Positions 43,993 to 55,139 of a stretch of DNA of 64,000 nucleotides are shown piece by piece. A program made the translations under genes and the position numbers. The notes beneath the pieces were generated by a model. It was given only the letters and a program-made list of their open reading frames with translations, made no database searches and had not been told where the DNA came from. The DNA comes from Tetrapyrgos nigripes (Eukaryota > Basidiomycota > Agaricomycetes > Agaricales > Campanellaceae): positions 1 through 64,000 of the forward strand of contig JAACJM010000002.1 of NCBI GenBank assembly GCA_013368315.1, in the 5' to 3' direction. Each line of letters begins with the position of its first letter. Position 1 is the first letter of the stretch.

Positions 43993-45210
43993 TGGACTTG
44001 TCCTGCAGTTCTTCTTCTGCCACTGCCACTTCTCTTTTTCTTCTTTCTCTTCCCACTCTCTTACCATTGGATGAATCCAGTACCCCATACTGAGGCAGTA
44101 TATGCATCAATGGAGCAGTGGTAACCTGGGTCATTATCATTGTTCTGTTCAGATTGTAGAATACACTGCAAGGTTCCACACAAGTGCAGGTATTCTTTGT
44201 GGTCCCAACAAGGAACAGCTCCAGTGTAGCTTAGCCACTACCACCATCATCTCCATTGCTGTCAACCTCCAACTCAATGTTCCCGGCCTCTACCTCATAT
44301 GTGATGGTGCATAGTCATCGCTGTCTTGATGCTGACATCTTTGGTGTACAGACTGAGGTTTCATCAAGTTTTTACAGGGTCTCACATCTGAGACCTCTGT
44401 GTTGTCAATGCAGCTCTAGTCTGGGAGGCCCTCATACTCTTTCAGCAGTTCTCTGCTCTCTCTTTGGACGTCTCCCAGTGCTCTGGTAATGAAATCCACC
44501 ACTCAGCAGCTCAATGACACTCCTACCAGACTCCTAATCCTCCTCCACATCCTCAAAGCTGCACATGGACCATGCTTCAAGACTCCTCCAGCCCCATATC
44601 CTCACTCCCTCTATGCTCCCTCCACTGTATACACACCTCTTCTCTCTTCATTGCAGCCAGATGACTTCTGCTGGTGATGGCAGCAGTCTGGATACCTGTA
44701 CCAAGTCTTTCCATCCCAAGGTGTCCAAGTCAAGCTACAAGTCAGTGGATGGGGAAGTGGTGTGCACAAGTCAAAGCCCAAGTCGCAGCACTAGCAAGCA
44801 AGTCGGTGCTAAGTCCTATATCATTGATGAAGGTCTGTGGACTAGGCTTTCATAAGCACTTAGGTGGATTATCCTTTACTGGCGGCGATGATTACTGTGC
44901 AGTCTCAAGGCATCAATGGTGCTAAACTGAATTGGATATTAGATAGCTAGAGTGTTCTTTAGATATTTTCACAACAAAGAATACTGAAATATTACAACCC
45001 TGTAGTACAGTAGTTTGTAAATTATCTGGCAGTGCACCACAACATATGAACCTCAAACATCTACTCAGTGCTCAAGTTTAGTTTGAAGATAACAAGGAGA
45101 GGCCGCAGGTGCTTCATCTACACTGCCCCTAATCAGTGGTATAAATGTCCCCCTCTAACAGGTGAGATAAATTGCCACTCCTTCAACCAATAATTACACT
45201 CTACTCTGTT
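43993..45210. other. unassigned sequence with overlapping short frames
   Basis: Plus-strand frames at 44102-44314, 44256-44489 and 44565-44855 overlap in different phases. The last one (MTSAGDGSSLDTCTKSFHPK, then KSYIIDEGLWTRLS) has a somewhat protein-like composition, but no splice-consistent extension was found. 45121-45210 is the promoter and leader of the F-box gene. Confidence 0.3.
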
Positions 45211-48200
45211 ATGCCCCAATCTTCTCCTGAGCTCCCAATCGAGCTAATCAACCTCATAATCAACCAACTTCATGATTCAAAGCTTGATTTGAAGACATGT
45301 ACCCTTGTTCACTGTGACTGGCTTCTGCAGTCATGCAACCATCTCTTCCACAATATCAGCCTCTACCAAAACGGTGTCACTCATTTTCTTGATCTATGCT
45401 CCACCCCATACTCCACCCTACCTCTTGCATGCTAATAGGTATCTTTTGTGTAAGTGTAGAACAAACACAAACTTAAAGACTTTTATACAAATAGTAAAGT
45501 GCAAGCGTTCCGAGTAGTCAGAATACTCAACAGTTCACTTGTACTACAAGGACTTTTTGGGGGTTTTGGTAGGGGTTTTGCACGAATGCACACAAGTTAA
45601 ACACACACACAGACTATAACAAGTCCACAAAGATATAACCAACAGTTTCAATTCACAATTTGTAGGCCCAGATGCCTTATAACCAGTTTCACAAGTCTGA
45701 GGACACACACAAAAAGGTAACACAAAAACCAACAAATTTGATTCAACACTATTGATCCACACACTATGTTTATACTCGATGCGAGTGAGGTAAATTTGGT
45801 AGAAGTGTAGTTCGTGTTTTGCAGTCTCTACAGCTAGCGCTAGTGAGATGACTGATACTCTACAGTACATGGCTTGAGTAACTATGAGAAATACCTAGTC
45901 CTTTTATACTACTCACAGCTACTACTATACAGTTCTACATTTCTTTTTAATGTCTGCTAAAAGGTACATAAGAGAAACAGAAATATTAGTCTAATCGCCA
46001 GTCCATGCTTGTCCATACTACTAGATTAAGTAGGTACTTTCTAATTAGGGTATCTAGGGAATGTAGAATATTATCTAAAACTAATAGGGCTTTCTATGTT
46101 CCCTTTGCTTCATCCTCTTGACTAAGAGTACCTTCCTGGAACTGGCAGCCATAGTCATTCTGACTCACATAGCTCCACCATCCATGCTGGGCTCCACTTG
46201 TATGACTCACATTCCTTTACCACCAATCAGTCACTATAGGTTTGTGTAGTCTCCTGCTTATTCCTCCTCTTATGTTCTTCTGGCGCTACTATAGACTTGG
46301 TGTTTATAGACTTTGTTTCTAGTATACCACCAGTTAGTTCTGATAGATAAGCCCTGCTCTCTATAAGGTCCTACATATCTTTTGTAGTTGCACTTGTACC
46401 AACGAGAATGCCTCAGTCATCAGGCACACATCTTGCCAATTTTACTGCTGCATTCAGAAATATATTTACCCTTTTGGGGCTCTCTAGATTGCGTACTGGT
46501 GGTAATGAACTATGGGCTTTATTCCTTCACCACTAGTCCATCCCTTTAGTACCATATGAAAGCTGAGCTTCCTAGGAACTCATACATATATACTTTGTCC
46601 TACTTTTCTATCCTTACTGCCTTTCAAAAGACTATTCCTTTTGTTTTGCTTACAAGCAAGGTATTGCTTGTTATACCACTAGTTCAGACATAGTCAGTTA
46701 CTAGGGTTTTCCTCTGATTTCTCCAATTATGGTGCCATTCTAAACCAGTGATCGTTTAGCGCTAGAGTCTGGGTCATATAGCCTACATGTTCCTTGCCCG
46801 TGAATAGGGGCTTCACTTTCCCTTGAGTCGCACTGGCAGTACTAAGTGCATTATAGTAGGAATGGTTACAAAGTCTTTATAGAACTTTGTATAGTATATG
46901 GGGTGGATCTGCTACTATAACTGAAGCACTGTACACATCAACCATAGTACTTAGAATAAGCATATCCTATTCATAAGTACTTAGTCTTATTGTACTGGTG
47001 CATACACTTAGTCCACTAGTGCTTTAACTAGCAGTTCAGGACTCACTCTAGTCCTTTATATACCAATTGAAGTGGTGAATCAGCTTTCTAACTGCCAATT
47101 AACATTTCTATACACAAATTTTGTACAGCGTATCAACGTGTCCAAAATTTCAGCCTTGCAGTTATAGGCGAGCCAGAGGACAAAACCACACACAACTGTC
47201 CTGCGCTCGACCAACTTTTGACATGGCAGTCCCTTGAAACAGAGAGAAGGTTGATTACTGAGCAGGTATTTGTATGTCTTTGGGTGCCATCGTTGAGCTG
47301 GATAGGATGGTGGACGCTTTTCAACAACACTAAAGCAACTTTACATGAAGGGTTCACGTCACTCACTGAGCTGAAGCTGTGGAATGTCATGTTTGGGTTT
47401 GAAGATGAATTTGTGGAGCTACTAGGCGCCTTACATAGCTTGCAGAAATTATGTCTTGACAGTGGTGTAGTCCTGCACCGTTCAGCCAGGGATATTGACA
47501 GCAACCAATGTAAAAATCTTCCACAATCCCTCCATACCATTGACATGCCAAATCTTTTCAAGAGGTCCTCAAGAATCATCACACTCATGACACCTTCCCC
47601 TTCTCTGAAAAGTTTCAGCAGCCATGTCATGAATTTCTCTGGTATCACAACAGAATGTGCCCAAGCTATCACAAAACTGTTGGAATCTGCAGGTAGTTCT
47701 TTGGAGAACTTTAGCTTCAAAGTTCAAGAAGATCAAGCTGCAGGGATCTCAAAGGATGTAGATCTTGGTAACTATCTCACCATTACTAGACGGAGTTTAT
47801 CCCTTACATTCTTCATATTTTTAGATGCTGTCCTCCAACATATTGACTTGACCACGAATGCCAATCCCCAATCCATCTATCTCAGAATTGATGATAGTTC
47901 ATATCTCCTTCCCTTTCTACGACGTCTAATCAACAACTCTAACTCACCAAGCCTTAAAAGTTGCATATCCCCAGCTTCCTGTCTGGTAGCTCCAGTTTCA
48001 CCAGAGTTCCAGGTGATCCAGAGCTCGAAGTGGTTGACAAGTTATTCCAACATCCTTACTTTTTGAGTCTTCAGGAATTTCACTGTATGGTCCGCATTCT
48101 TTATGGATTGGAAGACATCCAAGGACACCCAGGAGGACAGTTTGACATACCTGATAGACCCAACGAAGGTTTGCAACTGCTCACAGATATGGCGTTGAAG

Positions 48201-48371
48201 ATTGATGAATTGAAGTCGGGGTTGCCGAGCTTGAATAAGAGAGGAGTACTCAGAGTAGACGTGGACTTCCAGTAAGTTTCACAGCTGGGTTTGAAACTTG
48301 AGCTGTATCATTCACATTTTCTGTGTAGGTTCTTGTCATGGCAACTTGAAGAGTGGGGAAGAGGATATTAA
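45211..48371 (+). pseudogene. F-box/leucine-rich-repeat protein gene, split by an LTR-like insertion and frameshifted
   Basis: MPQSSPELPIELINLIINQL and LKTCTLVHCDWLLQSCNHLF form an Agaricomycete F-box, which would bind Skp1 in an SCF ubiquitin ligase. The frame stops at LPLAC (45432) where the LTR-like element begins, and resumes after it at RVQNFSLAVIGEPEDK (about 47143). The LRR-like part includes FTSLTELKLWNVMFGFEDEF and PSPSLKSFSSHVMNFSGI. A one-base frameshift near 47960 switches to LHIPSFLSGSSSF. The next segment ends VDVDFQ, and a 54-bp intron leads to FLSWQLEEWGRGY and a TAA at 48369-48371. Insertion and frameshift both disable the gene. Confidence 0.82.
45433..47142. mobile_element. 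about 1.7-kb LTR-like element, copy 2, inside the F-box gene
   Basis: Starts TAATAGGTATC and ends TGTACAGCGTATCA, as in copy 1 (38937-40222), and shares its ordered landmarks. It is about 400 bp longer and clearly diverged. No exact target duplication is visible (CATGC left, ACGTG right), so boundaries are good to a few bases. It separates codon 74 of the F-box gene from the rest. Confidence 0.7.
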
Positions 48372-48995
48372 CCTCAGGATGTCTGGAGACTCCCTCTGAG
48401 TCAGCATCCTGGTTGGGGGTTGAAAACCAGGGACTTTGGCATAATCTGCATATTCAGGATTATCGACGATGCCATAGGGTTGTTGAAAGTGTTTGATGAA
48501 GGGACATGGACAGGGTATTTAGCATAGCAATCTGAGGAGGAGAGTGATTGGGACGCTGGTGAAAGTGTCGATGAGTATAGGAATCAATGTGGCCAGTTTT
48601 TGTCTTGTTGAGCTATGAGTGAAAGATATAGTCATTTATACTCCCTGCTCCATTAGCCATAGTGAGACTGAGAGCAGGTAGGGCTTTTTCAGATCGTGAA
48701 GCCATCGGTGAGGGATGGAAGGAAAGATATGCCTAAATCATCAAGACCATACCATACAGGTACGGTGAACAGCCCTAAGATAGTAGTCTGAACGACACAT
48801 TAACCTAACGTAATTAGCTGAAATAAGTGGTAAGATGTAAAGAAGACAGTATATGGTAGCATTGGTACCTTGTTTGGGTATAATACTACAAGAACACCTG
48901 GAAAACCAGGAATACGAGTCAGGGTTGCATTGCGTGGCAGCAACACCCTTGCAAACAAACATGATCAAATAACATGCATATCAACTCGTTATCTG
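48372..48995. other. gap downstream of the F-box pseudogene
   Basis: No supported gene; a 75-codon minus frame at 48741-48968 has no motif. Confidence 0.3.
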
Positions 48996-49300
48996 ACTGG
49001 GGCAAAGGGCCATTGCTTCACGTGGCAAATTACGAGGCCCTTTCACATAGTCTAACTCAGGTTATGCAGAAGGGAGGGAGAATCTGTCGAAAGTGAGAGG
49101 GAAGAAGGGCATTAAGCAGACCAATTTGCCGGTGACATGCTAGCATGACATTGTGGTTATTGACGTCAACAGTCCTTGGATCCAGACCGAGTATGGACAT
49201 TCTGGTTGTCAGGAAGGGCAAAGACCGGCTGTGGCAACGAAAAGGGGTGGGAGTTTGAGGTCGTGGTAAAGTTTTCGAGGTCGACATAAGTTAACTCGGC
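48996..49300 (+). repeat. full-length copy of the dispersed short repeat family
   Basis: Starts GGGGCAAAGGGCCATTGCTT and ends AAGTTTTCGAGGTCGACATA then AGTTAACTCGGCC, matching the copy at 17232-17505. Internal words AGTCCTTGGATCCAGACCG also link it to the fragment at 11740-11890. Confidence 0.65.
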
Positions 49301-49893
49301 CCCTGACTCGGCCCTGACTCAGTTCCATCCATCCTTTCGGATGCCGTGAGTTCTGGGTTCCACGAGGCCTAGGCCATCTTGGTCCTTGGCCTGCAGGGGG
49401 GCATATGCTTGTCTGTGGGGCTTTTGGAAATGACTCCTCTCTTTCCCTGCTGCTATGTCCTTCAAGTGCAGCAGGCATACCTCTTCTGTTCGAAGAGATC
49501 CACGGATACGTGCCCCTTTAAGCATATTGTGGTTTGTAGATCTTTCACTTGCTCTGTTTTCCTTCTTTCTTTATTTGTTTTATTTCCCTTGTCTCTGTTT
49601 CATGGTGGTTTTGTGTATCTTTTAGCTACTGTTTATCTCTCTCACTTATCGTTCTCGCTCATTTTTACTTTTTACTTTAATTTCTAGTATGACTTTGTCT
49701 CTCATTTCATTCTCTCTGAGACTCTGACTCTCGTCTGTGTATTTACTACTGTCTGTGTATGTACCCCTGCCCATGCTTGGACTGTATCCTCTACATCAAG
49801 ACCCATATCCCCTGTCTCTGCGCTGCCTTATAGCGCTTCAAAGTCATGGATGGTCTACCCTGGTCTTCTCCAGGACCTTGCCTCTACAGCCTT
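49301..49893. other. pyrimidine-rich gap, no supported gene
   Basis: 49540-49720 is strongly C+T-rich. A 102-codon frame (49379-49687) reads through it without a motif. Confidence 0.3.
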
Positions 49894-49901
49894 GTTGCTT
49901 G

Positions 49902-50769
49902 CAAGGGGGGTGCAGGATGGTGTAAAGCCATATAGGGTCGGAAAAAATTTTAAGGGCCTGACAGCCAGACTAACTAACTGTACATAAGCAAAGTATACCA
50001 TATTAGGAAATAATAAGTCATGTGGACATTTGCTTATCTCCAGAGATAATTCAGCTAGCGCGCCGCCTTCGGGGATGCCATTCCCGATACGCGGGCTTCT
50101 CAAGTCTCACATCACACATTGTACATGCCGGTCAGAAACTCCCTCAGTCGCGACCCAGGACTACAGTTACTCCGGGTTGTATATCACCAGTTAAGAGAAC
50201 TGTCTGTTTGGAGATGTAAGGTCCGAATTGCAGGTTAACTCCAACGACGACGTTGTGACTGTCAACCGGACACAAAGACAGTGTAGAGATGAGTACGGGA
50301 GAGATAACGCTGGTTGGAAGGCTGGGATCAAAGACTGCAGAAACGCTCTGACCGTTGATGAGAATCATGGTAGAGAAGTTAAGACAGTCACAGAGGGAAC
50401 AGAGTAAGGATGAAACAGCGGAAGAGATGCAGTGCAAATAGGCAGGCAAAGTGCAAAAAAACATGACTGCACATGACCTTTCGTATGATTGGGGGGGTCC
50501 CTACAGACCCTCTACTTAAAAGTATCGGGAATATCATCTTGACTGCACAATAACTATTCTTGACCATCCCACTCCTTGACACCTTTTAGAGCACATTTGT
50601 ACAATGGCCGAGGCTCCGAAATGTTATTTCAAGCTGGCTTTACTGGTCATAGTCCCCAAAAGCCCTTTCCAGACCCTCAGATAGGGGTGTTCCAAAAACT
50701 TTTAACGGCCTAATGGCCAGACTAACTAACCACCCCTATATGACTCTACGCCATCCTGCACCCCCCTTG
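49902..50769. mobile_element. 868-bp DNA element with TIRs, perfect 8-bp target duplication and an internal ORF
   Basis: GTTGCTTG flanks both sides (49894-49901, 50770-50777). The ends are CAAGGGGGGTGCAGGATGG and its reverse complement, continuing to GTA(A/G)AG(C/T)CATATAGGG, an imperfect inverted repeat of about 38 bp. A 40-bp word (AAAA-TTTTAA-GGCC, AGCCAGACTAACTAAC) lies near both ends in direct orientation. The 8-bp duplication fits hAT-type or other 8-bp-duplicating elements. It encodes only a small minus-strand frame and no transposase. Confidence 0.85.
50144..50464 (-). CDS. 106-codon ORF inside the 868-bp element, retropepsin-like in appearance
   Basis: From an internal Met the frame reads MILINGQSVSAVFDPSLPTS, VISPVL, then VVVGVNLQFGPYISKQTVLL and VTVVLGRD. 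The order (hydrophobic-INGQ, F-D-P-S, two beta-like strands, V-L-G-R-D) recalls a retroviral-type aspartic protease half, but the key D-(S/T)-G is D-P-S, so activity is doubtful. It ends at VVLGRD where relatives of this fold would go on, suggesting truncation. Confidence 0.4.
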   Translation of the reverse strand: MFFCTLPAYLHCISSAVSSLLCSLCDCLNFSTMILINGQSVSAVFDPSLPTSVISPVLISTLSLCPVDSHNVVVGVNLQFGPYISKQTVLLTGDIQPGVTVVLGRD

Positions 50770-50777
50770 GTTGCTTG

Positions 50778-51904
50778 CAGGCCCACTGAATCAAGGATTA
50801 GTTCTACGGTTAGCTACTTTGTATGCGATTATTGATGTATCTCAGTAGCTAGCGAGTCCGGAGTGGTGTATATCTATCTATCTATCTTACATGAGGTCGA
50901 CCTACCAGGGGTTTTATTTCCCCTTAATCTGATGTAAACCATTGTTCGTTCTTATCACTTGAGTTAGGGACGGGGAAGAGCTTCTGAGTGAGCGTGAGAG
51001 GGAGTGCGAAGTCGTTTTTGGTAGCTTTCTTCTCAAATTTCCTCCCTGGCAAACCCACCTCCACACACTTATCTGATCTTTCTGCTGACCAGGTCGGACC
51101 AGTAAACAGCCCTGCAAGACTGAATCTCAGTCGTATGTGTGCATTGGTATGAGTTACTGAATGGGAAGTGTGGGATCATACTACTTGCATACTACACTAC
51201 ATTCCTGTCATCTTAAAGATAGTCCACTACATACGTATCATGCCACCTATGTGATCAGGAAATCCGAGCCACTGACGAAGTACACCTATGTACACCATTC
51301 ACACCTCAATGCTCGTTGCTCACTGCTTTCAGGCCCAACAACTGCCATTAAGGCTACACGTACACTTTGTGATTCAGAGAGATCATCAGGGATGGTACCT
51401 GACCAAGTACAGTACTTGACATCGAGTCATGGCATGTTGACGTCCTCAAACGAGATTAAAGCTCGCTATTCTAGGCTATGAGAAGAATGGAATGACTTAA
51501 TACGAGCTTGAGCGAAAGCTTGCGGGTTGATAGGTATACGGAGAGCTTGGGATAGCCAATCCAAAATGGCAACAGAAGATGGGCTTTCCCAATTGATATA
51601 CTGTATAGTAAAACGAGATAGTACGCAAGGTATTCCACAACATGAATACTGTAATAAATACTACTGAAATAAATACTGAATTGAATTTACAGGCGGGCTG
51701 GTACAAGGAGGTTATGAGATGCTACAGTACTGAAGATACAATGACTGGTACAGTATAGAATACGAGTAGAATAGCGATATTGGTAGTCCAGTGAGGTTTA
51801 GAGAACAGTGAATTCCGACTGGCACAATCCGTTCAGTCAAGTTGAGATCCCCGGCAATTATATGAATCAAAAGACTCACAATGAAGATACACATCGAGGT
51901 GGGC
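50778..51904. other. gap with a TATC microsatellite; 3' flank of peptide gene A
   Basis: A (TATC)n run at about 50873-50885 is preceded by GGTGTATA and followed by GAGGTCGACCTA. It resembles the TATC runs near 54905 and 63960. Frames at 51161-51481 and 51497-51894 have no motif; the latter is probably the 3' UTR of the minus-strand peptide gene. Confidence 0.35.
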
Positions 51905-52144
51905 TCAACAGTTACTGCAAGTAATGTCCGAGCAGCTGCAGCGGGCTTTTAAAGCAAAATACGAACTTAACCTGAGAAAATTAACGGAACTGAGGAAAGA
52001 TCACTTACGATGAAGTGATGTCAGTGGTGCCACTGGCGCAGCGTTGACCTGAGAGTCCGCAATATTCGATTGAAGAATGAGAAGGATAGCGACCATAGCA
52101 AGGACAGGTGCACGGATAAGGAATGGGGTGTTTGAGATTTGCAT
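51905..52144 (-). CDS. 58-residue secreted cysteine-rich peptide A
   Basis: Exon 1 is 52144-52009 (136 nt) and exon 2 is 51945-51905 (41 nt), with a 63-bp GT-AG intron. Exon 1 starts MQISNTPFLIRAPVLAMVAI and is a signal peptide with a likely cut near VNA-AP. Exon 2 gives the C-terminus P-R-C-S-C-S-D-I-T-C-S-N-C and a TGA. The paralogue at 53491-53727 has the same exon lengths, the same intron phase and the same C-terminal frame P-R-C-x-C-S-D-x-x-C-S-N-C. A TATA-like GGATATAAACC lies about 180 bp upstream. The mature product would be about 22-25 residues with four cysteines (C-x-C-x4-C-x2-C). Function unknown; a signal, toxin-like or metal-binding peptide is possible. Confidence 0.8.
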
Positions 52145-53490
52145 AGCTTTCAAGCGACTGAGTGAGTGAGTGAGTGAGTGTGGATTAGTGGAAGCTTAGA
52201 CCTTGAAAAGGACTCAATGAACAAGGGAGAAAATCAACGGATTTAACTGACTCACTTGTACAAAGGTTATTATCCTGAGCAGCGGAGGGATGTCGAGACC
52301 TCGAACTGTGCAAATGGTTTATATCCACTTTCCAGAGTCGATGTGCAGGCATCAGCGAGATATGTACGAGTCATATCGCCTCGATCAAACCTTGAGTGAG
52401 GTCCAACCTCCCATCTACTTACCTTCGTCTCCGAGATAGTATCATTCCTACATGTGTAGACTCTGACATGCGCTGATGGCGGGATTCGGGTTCCTTGTAT
52501 TTTTAGTCAAAGCTCAATGATTAGCACTGCATATTACAGCTATCCAATGAGCGACCGCCGCTGCCGGTGTTCTTCCTTTTACAAATGTATATACCACGTC
52601 TACGGTACCACATCTAATCAGCCTATTGCCATTGCGCCCAGATGCAATCAGTGAACCAGCATCAATAAGGATACCTACGACACGTATGTGAGCTTTGAGC
52701 CGAATCAAGGTGATGCGCTACTTTACATCCATCTTCTATCTGATGTAGGGCGTACGGAGCACATCACACTCACACAGCTCTCCAGAGGCACTGACAGGCA
52801 CGCTACGCGCGTCAGAGTATCAGAGTCTATGGCGCTCATACGGATTTATTTCCGACGCGTATGAACTGTATTCTGCGCCACGACGCTCCGCTCCGGATCT
52901 CTCTGTACATATAAATAACTGTTTATGGTACCTGATTCGCGGTGCTTCACGGACATCACAGCCTCCTTGCGAAAATGTCCAAAGAAGCAATGTCGCATCT
53001 TGGCGCATGCACAGCTTTGCTCGGTAGCGGGTTTCGACGTTTGTTGTTAATTTAGTTTTTTCCGTCTTAGGCTGTAATGGGAACTGGCACTGGGAACTGG
53101 CACTGGTACTGGAACTCGAAGTCAAACTCGAGATGTAACTTTGGAAGTGATGCGTGTGTAACTGCGTAAATCTCGATCCGTGGAAAACCGTACGAGCAAT
53201 GGACATGGCCAATGACCCATCGCCACCGCCCTGTGCTTAACGGGCGTAAGTCGGAGTCATTCGCGGTGGAACAGCAGTAATAGCTTCTCCTTAAGGAGGA
53301 TGGGTATATAACTCCCAGTCATTCCTCGCCATTTCCTCACCAAATCTTCTACTCTACCATCTGAGGTGTGTATTGACTCAGAGCTACGCTTGCTACAAGT
53401 TCTGACCATCTCATTTCCTTCCAAGAAAGCACTAAGGCTCCACGATCGACCTCCACCCACTCTCTTAATCTCTTTATCCGAGCGCTCATC
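52145..53490. promoter_or_regulatory. divergent intergenic region between the two peptide genes
   Basis: 1.35 kb separates the two start codons. TATA-like boxes: minus-strand GGATATAAACC near 52320-52330 for peptide A, plus-strand GGTATATAACTC near 53303-53313 for peptide B. A (GAGT)n run lies at about 52158-52180, in the leader of A. Frames inside (52514-52708, 52820-53212) lack motifs and are ignored. Confidence 0.45.
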
Positions 53491-53727
53491 ATGCAATTCT
53501 CTACATCTGTCATCCGTGCTCCTATTCTCGCTGCAATTGCAGTACTTTTCATAGTGCAGTCAATAAGTTCTGACTACCAAGTCAGTGCTGCACCTGCGCC
53601 GCTAGCAACATACGAGCAACTTCTTCGTGAGTACCAACTTCTTGGCTTGCTCGATTAAAACCAATACTAACTTCCTCGTCTAATAGCCAGATGTATTTGC
53701 TCTGATCCATCTTGTAGTAACTGTTAA
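53491..53727 (+). CDS. 58-residue secreted cysteine-rich peptide B, paralogue of A
   Basis: Exon 1 is 53491-53626 (136 nt) and exon 2 is 53687-53727 (41 nt), with a 60-bp intron (GTGAGT...TAATAG). MQFSTSVIRAPILAAIAVLF begins a signal peptide, and the cut is likely near VSA-AP. Exon 2 encodes P-R-C-I-C-S-D-P-S-C-S-N-C and TAA. Compared with A, MQ-S, IRAP-LA, the Q-V-x-A-A-P and every cysteine are kept while the middle varies. That is the pattern expected if the secreted tail is the functional part. It is transcribed away from A. No relative with a known role comes to mind. Confidence 0.8.
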
Positions 53728-53966
53728 ATGCCTGGACTCTGCGCCGAAAATGTACTCAACATCACGAAATTACGATACCTCATGAAACACTTCAAGTACT
53801 CTACTGTATACCATAAATTCTTAGCTGTATCCTTCGCAATGGACTCTGAGCGTAAATTACTCTTTAGCACTGTTCTAGTTTTGTAGTAGTGCTGTAACCA
53901 TCTTCTCACCACTCACTACTGATCCATCTACCACTGGTTCGGACTCAGGAACACTTACTTCTGTAT

Positions 53967-54250
53967 TAATCTTCTACAATACCCCACGATACCAGTCATC
54001 GTATATTTATTATTTAAATGACACAATAAAGAATAAGTAGTGGCCAGCGGGATCCTCTGATCCATTAGTACCAGAAGAATGGATAGAATCAGTAGTTAAA
54101 GAACCTCTTCTACAATACTCCACGATACCAGTCAATCGTATACTTTTGATTTAAACAATACATTAAGAGATAAGTAGTAGACAGCGAGATCCTCTGATCT
54201 ACTCCAAGAGTAATGGTAGAAGCATTAACTCAAAGAGACAATGATACCTA
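53967..54250. repeat. tandem direct duplication, unit about 140 bp, two copies
   Basis: CTTCTACAATAC(C/T)CCACGA, TACCAGTCA, ATTTAAA, AGAATAAGTAGT or AGATAAGTAGT, and GATCCTCTGATC recur in order at about 53970-54108 and about 54110-54250, with moderate divergence. Confidence 0.75.
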
Positions 54251-54259
54251 TCCGTCGGC

Positions 54260-54653
54260 TTGAGAGCCCCAGATGTGCAGGTTGGGACGGTTTACAAAAA
54301 AGCCATTGGTCTCCTCGCCGCAGGCTGCAACTCCCTTGATCACCACCAACGCTTCCCTCATCGCCTGACCAAAATCTCCCAAAATTCCAACTTAATCAAG
54401 ACCTTATTGCGAAGAATGTGTGACAACAAAGGAAGTATTCAAAGTACGAACCTATGAGCTCAGTTATGAAGGTGGGAGGCACGGGATTCCACTCCAAGTT
54501 CACTTGAGCTTGTATGAGAGGACGGATCCTCCTAAAAGGTTCATACTCCCCATAGAGGAAGAAGGGACGACTCTAGCATTCTTGGCGAAGATGGACATGG
54601 GTCTTTCGATTGCAATGCGAGCTGCCAACCATGGGGCTAATCACCTCTTCTAA
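54260..54653 (+). pseudogene. protein-like frames, probably a broken unknown gene
   Basis: Two frames meet near 54420: one reads VQVGTVYKKAIGLLAAGCNS and the other EVFKVRTYELSYEGGRHGIP, then YERTDPPKRFILPIEEEGTT, ending NHLF. Composition is protein-like in both, and a one-base shift would join them. The family was not recognised. Confidence 0.3.
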
Positions 54654-55139
54654 GATCCAGGATTCGTAAAAAATGCAGAGGTTGCTATACATACTCAAGT
54701 AAATTTGCAAGAAGACGATTGAGTACTTGCAATCCTCCTGACTTTCAACAAATCCGAGTACCATGATCTCTGGACATTGCCTTTCATCAAACTGGTCGTT
54801 GAATGATACGTCGGGAATAGGACATTAACGATGCCTCCTGTGGTATATCTGCATTAGGTGACTATGCAACGCCACCCCGCCGGGTCCTGAAGGGGCCACT
54901 TGGCGTGTATCTATCTATCTATCTGCCGTGTGAGACTTGTATCTGTGAAAAACAGGTGTGGCTGCGAGGAGTCGCCGATGAGTCAGAAAGAATCTCACTT
55001 TTGATAAAAGCATTCCCGTACCATGTCAGGCGGATTCTGCCTTCCGCCAATTCTCTTCCAGCTTCGTTGACGATAATGAAGAGTCACCTACTTCCAAAGT
55101 AGCACGCAGCATTATCAACGTCCGTTCAATGTCGGCCAA
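54654..55139. repeat. gap with TATC microsatellite
   Basis: GGCGTGTATCTATCTATCTA followed by CTGCCGTGTGAGAC lies at about 54902-54936, the same pairing of words as at the far right end of the window (reverse complement, about 63946-63990). No gene supported. Confidence 0.45.

Noticed and set aside
47133..47720. 195-codon minus frame opposite the F-box gene
   Set aside because: Shadow of the F-box/LRR coding frame on the plus strand.
52820..53212. 130-codon minus frame between the peptide genes
   Set aside because: Overlaps the promoter region of peptide gene B, is Ser/Arg-rich without motif, and has no splice or start support.
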